Shown here: positions 40,346-51,214 of the stretch, piece by piece | Layout: each line of letters begins with the position of its first letter | Numbering within the stretch: the stretch's first letter is position 1 | Assembly (NCBI GenBank): GCA_013407085.1 | Contig: JACCGJ010019883.1 | Span: 1 to 64,000 of the forward strand | Origin: Atriophallophorus winterbourni | Lineage: Eukaryota; Platyhelminthes; Trematoda; Plagiorchiida; Microphallidae | Length of the DNA: 64,000 bases | Direction: 5' to 3' | Notes under the pieces: model-generated | What the model was told of the DNA's origin: nothing | The model's input: only the letters and a program-made list of their open reading frames with translations | The model's database searches: none | Program-made: the position numbers and the translations under genes

Positions 40346-41890
40346 TGTATGCTAACCCCTCGATCATGCGAGTGACCAGCTTCTGTACCAATTCTAGCTG
40401 CACGATATCCTTCTGGTAATACGGCTTCCAAGCCTGGATACAGTATTCTAGATGTGGCCTTACTATTGCCTTGTACAGGGACAATAGCACCTCAGCTTTT
40501 CTGCAAGTGAGGGCTGAACGTAGTCGAAAGAGTTCTCTCCTGGCCCTTTGAGCTGCAGCAGCACATTGGTCAGCCCACTTAAAGTTTGCGGAGACTACGA
40601 TTCCTAATTGCTAAGTAGACTTTACCCTACAGAACTCTGTATGAGCTGAGGGCGTAGACACAATCATGTTGCCTGCCAGTGTAGAGAGCAAGTGACTTTT
40701 ATCTAGGTTAAGGGGAAGGTCCCACTTATCCGCCCATGCTGTTACAGCTTCCACATCACTTATCAGATCGGAGTTATCCGACCTACCGACAATTTTAACG
40801 TCGTCAGCAAACATATAACAGGCTGAGCGCAGTTGGTTGGCTAGATCATCAATGAAGATGAGGAACAGCATCGGCCCCAAGACTGAGCCCTGGGGAACCC
40901 CACTCGTTACATGCGCACTTGCGGAGTAAGTATCATCTACCCTGACAGTAAAGGAACGGTCGCTAAGGAATGCTCGAATCCAGTTCACAAGGTTCCCTGA
41001 TACTCCTATGGCTGAGAGTTTGAGAAGCAATAGCCTATGGTTGACTAAATCAAAAGCCTTACTAAAGTCGAGATAGAAGACTTCTACAGCAATACCATCA
41101 TCCATTCTCTTAGTAACCTCATTTAGAAAGCTCAACAAATTTGTAAGACATGACCTACCTTTTAGGAAGCCGTGTTGTGCGCTATTCAAAAGAGAGTGTT
41201 TGGTTAGATATCCACATATTTTATCGCGGATCAATCTTTCCATAACCTTACATAGCACACTAGTGAGGCTAACCGGGCGGTAATTTTTGACCGCCGAGGA
41301 AGCTCCTCCCTTATGGATAGGCACTACAACGGCTGTTCTCCAGTCCAAAGGAAGGGTACCCTGACTGAGGGATGATGTGAAAAGTTCTGTGATCGGCACA
41401 GCTAATATAGGCGCTAGCAGTCTGATCATTCGTGGATGGATGCTATCGGGCCCTGCCGACTTGTTGTAAGCTAGGCTGGCCAATATATTCTCGACATTGT
41501 GTATCTCGAATGTAAGGTCAGTGCAAAGGGGGCGATTAGCGAGTACACATTGAAGTGATGGCGCAGAGACGTTTGAGTTATAATCTCGGCGTTGTACTCC
41601 TTGAAAATGCGAGGAAAACAATTGAGCCTTTTCAGTGCTTGCAATGACTGTTGAGCCGTCGTCCCTCCTCAAGTTACCTACACCTTTTCGTGTTGACCCT
41701 TCAGATTGAACGTAGATGTGGTAACGTTTCGGATGAGTATGGGCCTCTTGTGCGAGTTTCATTTCGAAAGAAATCTTTGCTGCACGTATCTCGGAAACAG
41801 CTATGTTTCGCGCTTCTTTGTAACGGGGCCAAGTCCCACATGAGGGAGTAAGCTTATAATGCCTCCATTTTGCGTCGCGTTGACGTACGC
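40346..41890 (-). pseudogene. CR1-A ORF2, reverse transcriptase
   Basis: The frame 41762-40611 is open: GPDSIHPRMIRLLAPILAVP, LDWRTAVVVPIHKGGASSAV, KNYRPVSLTSVLCKVMERLI, AQHGFLKGRSCLTNLLSFLN, VFYLDFSKAFDLVNHRLL (motif A), TSGVPQGSVLGPMLFLIFID (motif B) and YMFADDVKIVGRSDN (motif C). A TAG at 40611-40613 interrupts the C-terminal region, which continues with GIVVSANFKWADQCAAAAQR and KAIVRPHLEYCIQAWKPYYQ. It is joined to the endonuclease through a one-base shift near 41885. All RT palm residues are intact. Confidence 0.85.
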
Positions 41891-42820
41891 TACGGGAAAC
41901 TGAGGCTGACCATCAAAAGGGTTTACAATTTTTGCGAACGGTTCAGAGAGGAGCGAATCGATCCCGAAGTTTAAGGATGTTTTTCTTGATCTGCCCCACA
42001 TCCCATCCACATGGTCAATGTTTTGCCATGGGAGTAATGCTGCTGCCTGTAATAGGAAAGCAGGGTCGATCCTATGGAAGCTTCGAGAAACCTTAAGTGG
42101 GGGTTTACCAAATGACAGAAGTAACTCGCAATCTAGCACTACATGGTCGCTCTTTCCTAGTGGTGGCAGTGAGACCAAATTTTGTATACCGCTTTCAGAA
42201 GTTGAAATAACTAGGTCAAGAATAGACGGAGACTGACCCTCTCTGAATCTAGTTGGTTCGTTTACGTGTTGGTAAAGTGCATGGGAGTGTAACCAGTCCA
42301 GAAAATCGTTCGCGACTCCTGGGGCATGTGAGGTTTGGTACTCCCAGTTTATTTCGGGTAGATTAAAATCGCCGAAGATTACAACACGTGGTGCTACGGC
42401 TAAAAGAGACGAGAGCTTAATTTGCAAAAGAGCATCTTCTTCCAAACTAGTGCTCGGACTACGGTAGACGCAGCTTACAACTATACGCGTGCATCCATGC
42501 ATGAGCAAGGCAGATATTATCTGCACATTCGTTGTAGAAAAAGAAATACTTTTCTCGAAGGGAATAGCGTTATCAATAAGGAGCAACGCTCCTCCTGCTA
42601 GCTTACCCAGGGGTCGATCGCTTCTTACGGCGCTAAACCTATCCGCGATTAAAGCTGGTATGTGGTCATCATGAGACAACCATGATTCCGTGACACCCAC
42701 AATTTTGTAGTGGGTGTCGTCAACTCTACAGAGGAGTTCAGCCCATTTATTTCTAATGCTACAAGCGTTTGTATATAACAGAAGAGCACTATCATGTGGG
42801 GCCAGACTCCCGGTGTTGGG
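41801..42820 (-). pseudogene. CR1-A ORF2, apurinic-type endonuclease
   Basis: Readable from about 42820 (overlapping the end of ORF1): LLLYTNACSIRNKWAELLCR (N-terminal Asn block), YKIVGVTESWLSHDDHIP (catalytic Glu), IVVSCVYRSPSTS, VVIFGDFNLPEINWEYQ (Asp/Asn), PSILDLVISTSES and LPPLGKSDHVVLDCEL (Asp-His). The enzyme nicks target DNA to prime reverse transcription. The frame is lost near 41885 relative to the RT frame. Confidence 0.85.
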
Positions 42821-42825
42821 GCTAC

Positions 42826-43368
42826 CTAAGAGCTCTTTGTCCTCGGGCGGAATGCCCGAGGCTGTTTCGCGTTTTTCGAAGGCTGAATTTCATCAAGAGA
42901 TACAGCATTCGTTTTTGAAGCAGACGACAACTCCTGGCATCTAGTTTCATCTTCGTGGTCTGAGTCACTACAACTCATCCACGATTCATCCTCTAAAGGA
43001 CGAAGCACGACAGTGGCGCACTTCAATGTTGGAGTATAATTCTCCTGTGTTAGCGTCATCGCCACACTGTTGTCATTTTCTAAGCTTCGACTCTGGAGCG
43101 AATTTGGTGAGCTACGAGTTACAGCTAACTTTGAGTTTCTAGCTCTTATTGGGCTAGAAGTTTTCAGGTGTGCTGGGGTGTCAGGTTGCACGATGCATTT
43201 TTCCTCGACGCAGTTAAGTTTCTCTGCTTTCGAAAGGAAGTAGTCGCGATCACATTGCTTTGTGAATTCGACTACAATTGGCCGCGGCGATCTGGTGGAT
43301 GCGCCATTTGGGCCACCCCTCCATTTCCCGACCCTGTGAACTCGCTTCAGCGGAGTAGTCGGTCTCAT
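42826..43368 (-). CDS. CR1-A ORF1 (partial?), basic/acidic protein
   Basis: A 180-codon minus frame, GKWRGGPNGASTRSPRPIVV, EFTKQCDRDYFLSKAEKLNC, then a Ser-rich middle and DESWMSCSDSDHEDE. The beginning (RP-I-V-F----R---L---- ) resembles the RNA-binding part of LINE ORF1 proteins such as that at 50.4 kb (RPIKIVFDSADEVTLLL). It directly precedes and overlaps ORF2, as expected for a CR1 ORF1. The N-terminus beyond 43368 is probably truncated, since homology seems to continue in a broken frame to about 43550. Confidence 0.55.
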   Translation of the reverse strand: MRPTTPLKRVHRVGKWRGGPNGASTRSPRPIVVEFTKQCDRDYFLSKAEKLNCVEEKCIVQPDTPAHLKTSSPIRARNSKLAVTRSSPNSLQSRSLENDNSVAMTLTQENYTPTLKCATVVLRPLEDESWMSCSDSDHEDETRCQELSSASKTNAVSLDEIQPSKNAKQPRAFRPRTKSS

Positions 43369-43599
43369 GCCTGAAGCACGGAGTAGGTCGATAACCTTTT
43401 TCCGATCGATGTCCTTACGAGCCTTTGATTCTCAGATAAAAGGCTCAACCTGCGTTAAAATCAGAACATTTTTAGCCCGTGTTGAGCTAACTTGGTTTCT
43501 GGCTTGCAGCTCAGCAACCACCTTTCCTAAATGGTGGACTTCCCGAGCCTGATGGCTTTATCGGTAAATCAGGCATAATCTGTCCTGTGCTTTCCACCT

Positions 43600-44165
43600 A
43601 CGAAGCATCCGTCGTATCTTTATCATATCGCAGATGAACAGAGTGACTAATGCTGAGGTGCTTTCAAAAGCTGGTCTACAGAGTAGGTTCACCCTATTAC
43701 GACATCGCCGCCTTTGATGGCTTGGTCATGTGTAGAGAATGGAAAATGGTCGTATTCCGAAAGATCTACTCTGGCTGAGTTGCAATTAGGAAGTCAATCA
43801 TTGGGCAGACCGCACTTGCGATACAAAGTAGTTTGCAACAGAGATATGAAAACTCTTGGCATTGACCAAGCGAGTTAAGAATAACTTGTTCTTGAACGCT
43901 CACATTGGATGTGTGTGAAGCGTCGTCTGCAAGCTGGGAAGGAGCAGATACAGCACTTGGTTGCTGAACGCAGATCACGCCGCCGGCGTGCAGATGACGC
44001 CCTACAACCGAGTTCTGACTATCGCTGCAAGCGCTGCGGGAGATAATGTTCCTTCCGAATCGAGCTGTTTAGTCATTCAAAAAGCTTTAGAACATGAAAA
44101 TTAATGCGATTGTGATGTACATCAAGGTCGACATCAAGGAAAGGAGGCCAACAACAAACACCGTT
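43600..44165 (+). pseudogene. RTE-A LINE 3' portion
   Basis: Plus-strand blocks 'atgctgaggtgctttcaaaa', 'gtattccgaaagatctactc' and 'ttgggcagaccgcacttgcg' encode the post-RT region seen at 17240-17440 and 3040-3250, then the 3' end 'tgatgtacatcaaggtcgac'. Frames are broken. Confidence 0.7.
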
Positions 44166-44179
44166 GAGATGTTTGCTCA

Positions 44180-44990
44180 AATATCTCTGTGTCCTCATAT
44201 CAATGTGCACTCTATGAACGGCCTATGTGCAGAGAGCCTGCTTTCGAGGTTCACAATATTGAGCGTATATTTGCCAAATTAGCATACAATAAGTCGGCGT
44301 GTCTTGATAGTATCTATGCACAAATGATCCGATCGTTAGTTCTAAAAATAACCGAGCCAGTTACAGATATTTTAAGTTCTACCCTTAGACAGGGCACCTT
44401 TGCTTTGGTATAGAGAACAGCTGTTGTAATGACTATTCAAAAGGGTGGGGTATCTCCGGCGTTAAAAATAACCGCGCGTCAGTCTCACTAGTGTATTATT
44501 TAATGTCATTGCAAGGTTGAATTACGATGGAATCCGTGGATATCTAATCAAACAATTTTTAATCAATGCTGTACAACACGGATTCTAAAATATGAGTCAT
44601 CTCTGACTAACATGCTTTGCTTACTAAATAAAGTCACTAAGACGATGGATGATCACATAGTGGTAGAAATGTTTTATGTTAACTTTATTAAGGATTTTAG
44701 CTCAGTTAATCAGACTCCTGCTTCTAACATGTGATTGTCAGGCACTACTGTGCTGCATCGCGTAATTCTCACTGACCATATCTTTAACATGAGGGAGGGT
44801 GATGTGTACTCAACATATGCGCCTATAACACATGAGGTTCCCCAAGGCACAGTCTTCCTCATCTAAATTGATGAACTAGTAAACCAGCGGCGCTAATTCA
44901 GTTATATGTGTGCTGATGCCATGAAAACTATCGGTGGGTCAGATAGCGTCGACATGACAAATGACGCAAAATTGGTGACGAAATAGGTGG
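44180..44990 (+). pseudogene. CR1-A LINE, heavily decayed RT
   Basis: Blocks FEVHNIERIFAKLAYNKSAC, LRQGTFALV, TAVVMTIQKGGVSPALK, FNQCCTTRILKYESSLTNML, VVEMFYVNFIKDFSSVNQ (motif A, mutated), ITHEVPQGTVFLI and YMCADAMKTIGGSD (motif C, CADA) follow the CR1-A RT order. Many stops and lost catalytic residues make it the oldest-looking CR1 copy here. Confidence 0.7.
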
Positions 44991-45600
44991 ATAAGTGTGA
45001 CTCTCCTTCAAACATAGAGGATGGCCACTTGCTCATTAACCTGATAGGTAGCATCGTTTCCTCTACGCACTTATACCATACATAGTTCCGTGAGGAGTGA
45101 TCTACTAAGAAATCGGGATTTGTAGTCATTGCTAGCTGTAAGTGGGCTGATCAATGTGCTGCTGTGGATTAAATGGCAAGTATACAAATTCATCGAATGC
45201 GCTCAGCCACTCACGCGAAAAAGCCGTGGCGTTTCTATCAATATCGAACAATCGTGCGTCAACAATTGGAATTTTATCGCTTAGGAGAAGGGGGCAATGT
45301 CGTAGAAACCTTCAAATTTTTCTAAGGATTGAGTAGTATTACATTCAACGACATTATTCTGTTTTTTCCTATGGTCTACACACGAGGTCACATTCTAAAG
45401 CTAAGTACGGATCAAGAACACACTTCTTTAGTATCCATGTATTATATACCTATAACTTAATTCCCAAAGAACTAGTTTCAGCATTGGGTGCATTCAAACG
45501 AACAGTGGCAGGTTCTCTTTTTGGAGCATTACACATGACAATCAATTCCCTCCTATCATTTCATGATCAAAACATAACAACAAAATGAGTGTAAAATTAA
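44991..45600. other. No gene recognised
   Basis: AT-rich sequence between the dead CR1 and the hammerhead array; short frames only. Confidence 0.35.
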
Positions 45601-45631
45601 AGTATTGTGGTGCTCACAACCCCATCCCTTA

Positions 45632-45679
45632 CACACCACTACTGGTTTCAGGCTGTTTGCCATCGTCAGGTGAAGACAG
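45632..45679 (-). ncRNA. Hammerhead ribozyme motif, array unit 1
   Basis: Reverse complement: CTTCAC, CTGACGA (position 7 is C; this position tolerates any base), stem II GGC-AAACA-GCC with a U.U at its base, GAAA, ACCAGT instead of ACCGGT, A, GTGGTG. The palindrome is lost, so dimer formation through stem III would be weaker. Confidence 0.55.
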
Positions 45680-46136
45680 TAAGATCAGGTTCAGTGAGCC
45701 TTGAAACAGTGGAAAAGCGGTAAACAAAGTTATATTTGTATGCCACTGTTATATAGGGTTCTTACAAAGAACCACGATGTTTAAATACAGAATCACAAAG
45801 TGATTCCTGGCAAGCGACTCGAGGGAATATAAGACCAAAGTATTTGTGTGATTTAGCTCACATCCCAAATCCCTTACACACACTACCGTTTCAGGCTGTT
45901 GGCCATCTCAGGTGGGAGACAGGAAGAATCAGGGTCAGAGTGAGCCTTGATGTGAAAACAGTGAAAAAAACCGGTAGGAAACAAGTTATATTTGTATATG
46001 CACACTGTTATATAGGGTTCTTACAAGAACACGATGTTTAAATACAGAATTCACAAAGTGATTCTGGTCAAGCTCTCGAAGGCGAATATAAAAGACCGAG
46101 TATTGTGGAGCTGCCACATCCCACAAATCCCTTACA

Positions 46137-46181
46137 AACCACTACCGGTTTCAGGATGTTTGCCATCGTCAGGTAGAGACA
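46137..46181 (-). ncRNA. Hammerhead ribozyme motif, array unit 3
   Basis: Reverse complement: CTCTAC, CTGACGA, stem II with one G:C lost (GGC-AAACA-TCC), GAAA, ACCGGT, A, GTGGTT. The core and palindrome are intact; stem II is weakened. Confidence 0.6.
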
Positions 46182-46377
46182 GTAAGATCAGGTTCAGTGA
46201 GCCTTGAAACAGTGGAAAAGCGGTAAACAAAGTTATATTTGTATGCCACTGTTATATAGGGTTCGTACAAAGAACCACGATGTTCAAATACAGAATCACA
46301 AAGTGATTCCTGGTCAAGCGCTCGAGGCGCATATTAAAAGACCAATGTATTGTGGTGCTCACATCCCCATCCCTTAC

Positions 46378-46424
46378 ACACCACTACCGGTTTCAGGCTG
46401 TTTGCCATCGTCAGGTGGAGACAG
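46378..46424 (-). ncRNA. Hammerhead ribozyme motif, array unit 4
   Basis: Reverse complement: CTCCAC, CTGACGA (complement of 46408-46414), stem II GGC-AAACA-GCC, GAAA (46391-46394), ACCGGT, A, GTGGTG. Core residues C3, U4, G5, A6, G8, A9, G12, A13, A14 are all present. Best preserved unit of the array. Confidence 0.7.
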
Positions 46425-46749
46425 TAAGATCAGGTTTAATGAGCCTTGAAACAGTAGAAAAGCGGTAAACAAAGTTATATTTGTATGCCACTGTGTAAAA
46501 TTAATTTTGGAGATACACAAAACGTTTCGTGGCTAAGAATTTTGTTTGTGTTGAAATTGAATGCTGCCCATCTTTTTTCAGTCGATTAGACATGTATGAT
46601 TTCCTCCAATCACAGCACACGTCTAAGCTTCTTACGAAACAATCCGGTTGGTAACGAGTATTTTTACGTACACCTTCGATAAAATATGGACACACGTTTC
46701 AACTTGGTCGTCTCTCGCCCATTGATATTGATATTATACTATTCCCCAA

Positions 46750-48058
46750 CAAGGGAAGTTCCTTTGTTATCCGCAACTGTGGTCAAAACACTTGGTCATC
46801 ATTTCACCCTGAAATCCCACATCATGTGGATAGGAACCATGTTACTTGTTACTTGGACATGTCTAAAGCTTTTGATCGTGTTAACCACAGCATACTGCTA
46901 CAAAAATTGGAGCAGCTCGGTGTGTGCGGCAGACTATTGGCCTGGATAAAGGATCACTTGTGTGATACAGTTATAAGGGTTAGAGTTGATGGGGCACTAT
47001 CCAGCCCAGTAGAAGTTACAAGTGGCGAACCTCAAGGCTCAGTCTTGGGGCCAATACTCTTCCTCGTGTACGCGAACGATATACCGAAATCGTACGCAGC
47101 AAAATCATTTTATTTGCGGATGACATCAAAGTCTGGACTAGCATACGCACCATAGAAGATTGCCAAATTCTCCAAAAAGATCTCGAAGCACTTCATAATT
47201 GGTCATTGCGGAACTGCTTACCATTCAACATCCAAAAATGTAAAATGTTGAACGTCGGTAAATCATTCGAATTCACATACTCTCTGGGATCTCAGCAACT
47301 ATCATGGGTTACTGAAGAGAAAGACCTGGGCGAGTGGATTAGCAGTAACCTGAAGTCTCCACGGCACTGTTCTGTTGTATACAAAATGTCCTGCCAAATC
47401 TTAGCATTGCTCAGAAGGATCTTTGGTCGTTTCTCAAAGCAGATACTCCCACGTATAATTAACACCTATATCAGACCAACAATGGAGTATGCTGTTCAAG
47501 CATGGTCCCCATGGTTACAAAAGGACATGACCTTGCTGCAACGGGTATACCACCGCGCTACAAAACTGGTGACCGGACTATACAACAGGCCATACGAGGA
47601 GCGGATTGCAACACTAAACCTCTTTGACTTTTCGTACCGTCGTCTCAGGGGTGACTTGATCCTGCTTTTCAACATTCTGCATACAGTGGATCACCCACTT
47701 GAACACCTGTTTCATCGGCAAGAAGCACGTGGTAGCAGATCGCATGGATACAAGTTAATTATTCCACACTCCAGATCAAATTGTCGAAGGTTTTTCTTTG
47801 CTGTCAGAGTCTGTTTTCTATGGAACTCCCTGCCCCACATATCATTTGCGCAACAAGCCTGAACATGTTCAAGGCTGAACTTGACAAGTATATGTTGACC
47901 AAACCCAACCTTGCACCTGAATGCACGTGCTGACTTTCAATGTGTATAAAACATTTGTGTTGTTTTTTATGAATTCCCTATATTTTTAATCTGTGGTTAC
48001 TGTAAATTATATACTTTTTGGACCATTAAAACTTTGAATTACTTTGAATTACTTTGAA
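46750..48058 (+). mobile_element. CR1-type LINE, 5'-truncated (family CR1-B)
   Basis: The RT frames (46826-47155 and 47206-47862) and the 3' end 'aactttgaattactttgaat' repeated at 48025-48058 match the copy at 6170-7626. The simple-repeat tail marks the 3' boundary. A one-base shift near 47100 and another near 47860 break the ORF. Confidence 0.83.
46826..47862 (+). pseudogene. CR1-B reverse transcriptase (two frames)
   Basis: CYLDMSKAFDRVNHSILLQK (motif A, intact AFD), WIKDHLCDTVIRVRVDGALS, SGEPQGSVLGPILFLVYAND (motif B; E where V is usual), FADDIKVW in the next frame around 47115, then NCLPFNIQKCKMLNVGKSFE, LSWVTEEKDLGEWISSN, PTMEYAVQAWSPWLQKD and FLWNSLPH. The enzyme is the same as at 6181 but more damaged. 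Confidence 0.83.
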
Positions 48059-49839
48059 CGTACCGTTTATCTGCAGACCGCGCAAATCGACCCGTTTCTC
48101 TTAGACAGCACGCTAAAAACCGTCCCGATCCCTCGACTATTTAGCTCGAGGATCAAACAGTACCTAGTGATTACATAGCTCACGACACGGTCGCCACAGT
48201 GCTATTGGACAATTCATACAGTTTACGAAACAAATGTAGTGAACTGTTGCTACCGCATATTATAGCACTGAAGTAAAATCTACTATTTGCATCACAGCAC
48301 ATTTCTGGTACAATTTGTAGCAGTTACTCAGTGATCAAATGTGAAAAACCAGCCTCGCTAAATGGTTGTGGTATTGCCATCTTTCTCAATCTTGATCTTC
48401 GAACTTCGAAATCGAGAGTTTAGCTTTGTACGCACAACGTCCAATTTATCTTCATTATTATCCAATATTATAAGCAATCTATGTTAATGGCATGTGATCA
48501 TATTCGACCCAAAGCAGGATCGCAGGACCTGCAAAACCTGGTTGACATTATCAATCTGTTGCACATACATGGGAGCTCAATCCATATAATGGAAGTTTTT
48601 CATCTACTACATATCCCTTGGCGCAACCCATGCTGCTCGTCTGATGTGGTGTATAAATAAACTCACTTGCACGCCATGAACCGACACGTAAATGAGCCTG
48701 TAGCGAATCCGGGCTTACCAAATTGTGGCAGTAAGTATACCAGTAATGATAGCAACAATATTATATAAAGGAATAAAATTTAAGTTTCAAAACAACTCAA
48801 TAAAGGTCAATTTGAGTTGAGTAAAAAGATTAAAATGGAAATGTTAGTTACGGTTCACCACGATGTCGAAAATTTTGAGGCCGAACAATAATCCACAAAT
48901 TGGTTTGATTGAATCCGAGAAGAGGAATTTAGTACGAATAGAAGTTGGGGGTAACGAATCAAGTTGTTCGCTTACCAAATGGATTTTTCTCTGAGCGTTA
49001 ATGATTTTCACAGTTAAAACATTCACAGAAGTCACTCCAGACACATTATGATCAGTTTCCAAGTAGTTCTCAGGTATTGTATGCCACCTCCTAAACTACG
49101 CCGCAAAATCAAACGCATAGATTGGAACGGAATCTCAGGGGAGGGATCAATCGCACCTCACCGTACTCATCATAATATACCAACGAACTGGCATTTTATA
49201 CATCATTGTCTGCTTAACTTTCATGATCTGATTGACTCGTTGGTTCAAAAAATCAGCTTGGTGTACACATGTAATGCAACGGGTGATTAGAATCTTAGAC
49301 CGTCCTTGAAATCTCATAAAGCTTTTCAGACATCACGGTCGTTGACTAGATATAAATGGTCAGAAATAAGACTAAGACCGAACGCAAAGCAAACAGTAAC
49401 TATAAAACACGGTTGGCACTTAATATAAAACAGTGCATAAAGCGGTAATATAGTTATTCACAATCGAAAGGCAAAACGGGGTATTGCATTGGCAATCTCC
49501 AACAGGATGACGGACTCCCATAATTCTCAGATTTTGAGAAGACTTCAGCCTTTTTCTTAAATTTCCATTCTGTTCAGAGCTCCGATGGTCAACAGATTCA
49601 GTAAACATTCCAGTTACCATATGGTCGGTTAGTGTTATTTCACTCGTGGAGTTAACTTTCACTAGTGAAGATGTTGAACGTTCTCTTGCAGAAACGAACC
49701 CATACAAATCTGCTTTTCCAGACGACATTCACCTTTAAATTATAAAGAACCCATCACCGATACTATCAGAGCCCTTAGGTAGTCTATTCTACTCTATTGA
49801 TGTAACCATGAGGTTAGACGAAAGACAACCGGTAAAAGT
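48059..49839. other. Mostly unique sequence; no established gene
   Basis: This is the longest stretch free of recognised repeats apart from 58.8-60.0 and 62.1-63.0 kb. Minus frames at 49062-48844 and 49728-49420 (RKRLKSSQNLRIMGVRHPVG) and a plus frame at 49048-49290 have no family I recognise; the first may contain an exon, listed separately. Confidence 0.35.
48976..49060 (-). CDS. Candidate exon (weak) ending at a consensus donor
   Basis: Minus strand, ETDHNVSGVTSVNVLTVKII followed by NAQRKIHL, then GTAAGC directly after 48976. The text LTVKIINAQ resembles the first strand of a C2-type domain. The acceptor is unclear (poor pyrimidine tract near 49070). Could be chance. Confidence 0.25.
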
Positions 49840-50121
49840 TTCTTACTTGAACATTTGTAATGCTTCGTAATGACGCCGGCTGACAGGCGACCTAATAGAA
49901 GCCTTCAAGATTGCATACGGTATTACGGGTGATAATATTATTGGAATCCTCAAACTTGCCCTTAAATCAGCCACAGGTTGTAATTCTATGAAACTTCTCA
50001 AGAGTAGGCCCAGGTTGCTGGCACGTGAGCGCTTTTCCAGCAACCATGTGGCCAATTTCTGGAACAAGCTCCCAGATTGTATAGTAAACCTCCCAAATGT
50101 GTTGCGCTTTAAAAGACGTTA
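49840..50121 (+). pseudogene. CR1-type LINE ORF2 C-terminal end
   Basis: In one plus frame: PRLLARERFSSNHVANFWNK, LPDCIVNLPNVLRFKRR, stop. The pattern 'RFSs--V--FWN-LP---V------FK-R' closes CR1-type ORF2. It is followed by an A-rich stretch to 50190. Confidence 0.65.
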
Positions 50122-50194
50122 AATGGCCTACGATTTTTCCGCACATTGTTTGATAAAAAAACATAAAAACAACAAAAAACGTATTGTAACATTT

Positions 50195-50310
50195 TTATCT
50201 CATGTATGTCTAGGCCTGGGCAACCTGACGACAGTTAGCCCACATATAGTTTATGACTGTGCTTTACTTTGCCTCTACTAGGCCAGTGATTTCATAAATC
50301 ATACAATGTT
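50195..50310 (-). repeat. R2 fragment
   Basis: 'atgtctaggcctgggcaacc', 'gtttatgactgtgctttact', ending 'ataaatcatac'. Confidence 0.6.
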
Positions 50311-50425
50311 CACGCATATTATTGCATTGTTTCCTGATTAGATGACCTCTCACCGTGCTGGTAAAGAGAAACCCTACCTTACTTTCCAAATATAAATAAT
50401 ATGGATACATAATCGATGTGGTGGA

Positions 50426-51214
50426 ATGAAGCCGGAGATGTATCGTTGGCTTCAGAAAAATTCATGCGATATCATTCGCACGATATGTAAGATATGCCTT
50501 CCACCGACTAGTTTTAAGCTCGCAGGTACTCAGCTTAAAGTTTATACGGCTTCTGCTAAGACCTCTGAAGGTATTGATGGGGGAATTATAAATAGTGGCA
50601 CATCCTCGAAGGAGGATAACCAGCACACATCTTGCGTACAGCAAGTTTGTGTGCAATCTGAAGAAATACGCACCTTTGCGGAAGTTCCTTCCTCGCATGT
50701 ACTCGGTTTAAAAGATGGACTCAGTTTTGCCGGTGCAACGAACGTTCTTAATCCCATCGAGGTCCAGGAACTACCACATATGGATAAAGCAATGAAGAAT
50801 AAAGACCAGAGCTTTACCACTGATGAGAGTAGAAAATCCTGTATCATTCTTCACAATGCGCCGGAGCAAACAAGTGCATTGGCGATAGACTGGGTTAATC
50901 AGGAACGGGATTTCTTAAATTCTGTTCTTGCCCCCCTTTTCGACGAAGGTGAAAAAGGTATAACAGTGCGTACAGCGTTTCGTCTAGGCCGCAGGCCAGC
51001 GCCAGGTGACCGCCCAAGACCGATAAAGATTGTGTTCGACTCTGCTGACGAAGTGACCTTACTGCTAAAGAGGGGTTACAGGTTAAAGGGTAGTGAACTT
51101 CGACTAATGCGTGATCTCTCTCGGGAAGATAGGGTGAAAATGCGAAAAGCTAATCAGGAGATTAGAGAGCGCAAATCCGCAGGTGAAACTAACTTGTTCA
51201 GGTCAAGAGAATGA
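50426..51214 (+). CDS. CR1-type LINE ORF1 (262 codons)
   Basis: An uninterrupted frame with MKPEMYRWLQKNSCDIIRTI near the start and KSCIILHNAPEQTS, TVRTAFRLGRRPAPGDRPRP, IKIVFDSADEVTLLLKRGYR, LKGSELRLMRDLSREDRVKM and RKANQEIRERKSAGETN at the end. The block R-x-G--------RP-kv-F------LL------L------i--D-s--eR is the nucleic-acid-binding part of LINE ORF1 proteins, which coat the element's RNA. Its position ~1.1 kb upstream of a CR1 endonuclease on the same strand fits. The N-terminal 130 residues are Ser/Thr-rich without known motif. Confidence 0.7.
   Translation: MKPEMYRWLQKNSCDIIRTICKICLPPTSFKLAGTQLKVYTASAKTSEGIDGGIINSGTSSKEDNQHTSCVQQVCVQSEEIRTFAEVPSSHVLGLKDGLSFAGATNVLNPIEVQELPHMDKAMKNKDQSFTTDESRKSCIILHNAPEQTSALAIDWVNQERDFLNSVLAPLFDEGEKGITVRTAFRLGRRPAPGDRPRPIKIVFDSADEVTLLLKRGYRLKGSELRLMRDLSREDRVKMRKANQEIRERKSAGETNLFRSRE

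Larger units (their letters stand above)
40346..43400 (-). mobile_element. CR1-type LINE (family CR1-A), ORF1 and ORF2 present, 3' end missing
   Basis: ORF1 (43368-42826) and an overlapping ORF2 with endonuclease and RT are read on the minus strand. ORF2 stops being CR1 at about 40346 in the middle of its C-terminal region (after VTRMIEGLAY) and runs into the MULE/RTE-A composite. The 3' UTR and AACTG tail typical of this family (see 32281) are absent. LINEs are normally truncated at the 5' end, so loss of the 3' end points to a later recombination or insertion-associated deletion. Confidence 0.85.
45601..46500 (-). repeat. Tandem array of ~245-bp hammerhead repeat units (about 3.6 copies)
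   Basis: Units start at 'tattgtgg(t/a)gctc' near 45603, 45838 (altered), 46098 and 46347. Corresponding core positions are 45663, about 45907, 46166 and 46408 (the last two 242 bp apart). Each unit, read on the minus strand, has 'ggttctttgtacgaaccc' (a GGTTC/GAACC hairpin), 'ccactgtttcaaggctcact', 'gatcttactgtct', then the hammerhead and 'ggatgtgagcaccacaata'. Self-cleavage of a multimeric transcript would release unit-length RNAs. Unit 2 has several one-base indels and a broken core. Confidence 0.85.

Noticed and set aside
46230..46300. Possible pol III B box ('gggttcgtacaaagaacc') in hammerhead units
   Set aside because: The sequence is a GGTTC/GAACC hairpin, but bases after GGTTC do not fit a B box and no A box lies at suitable distance.
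45601..46500. CRISPR-like array
   Set aside because: Units are ~245 bp contiguous tandem repeats without spacers, in a eukaryotic context.
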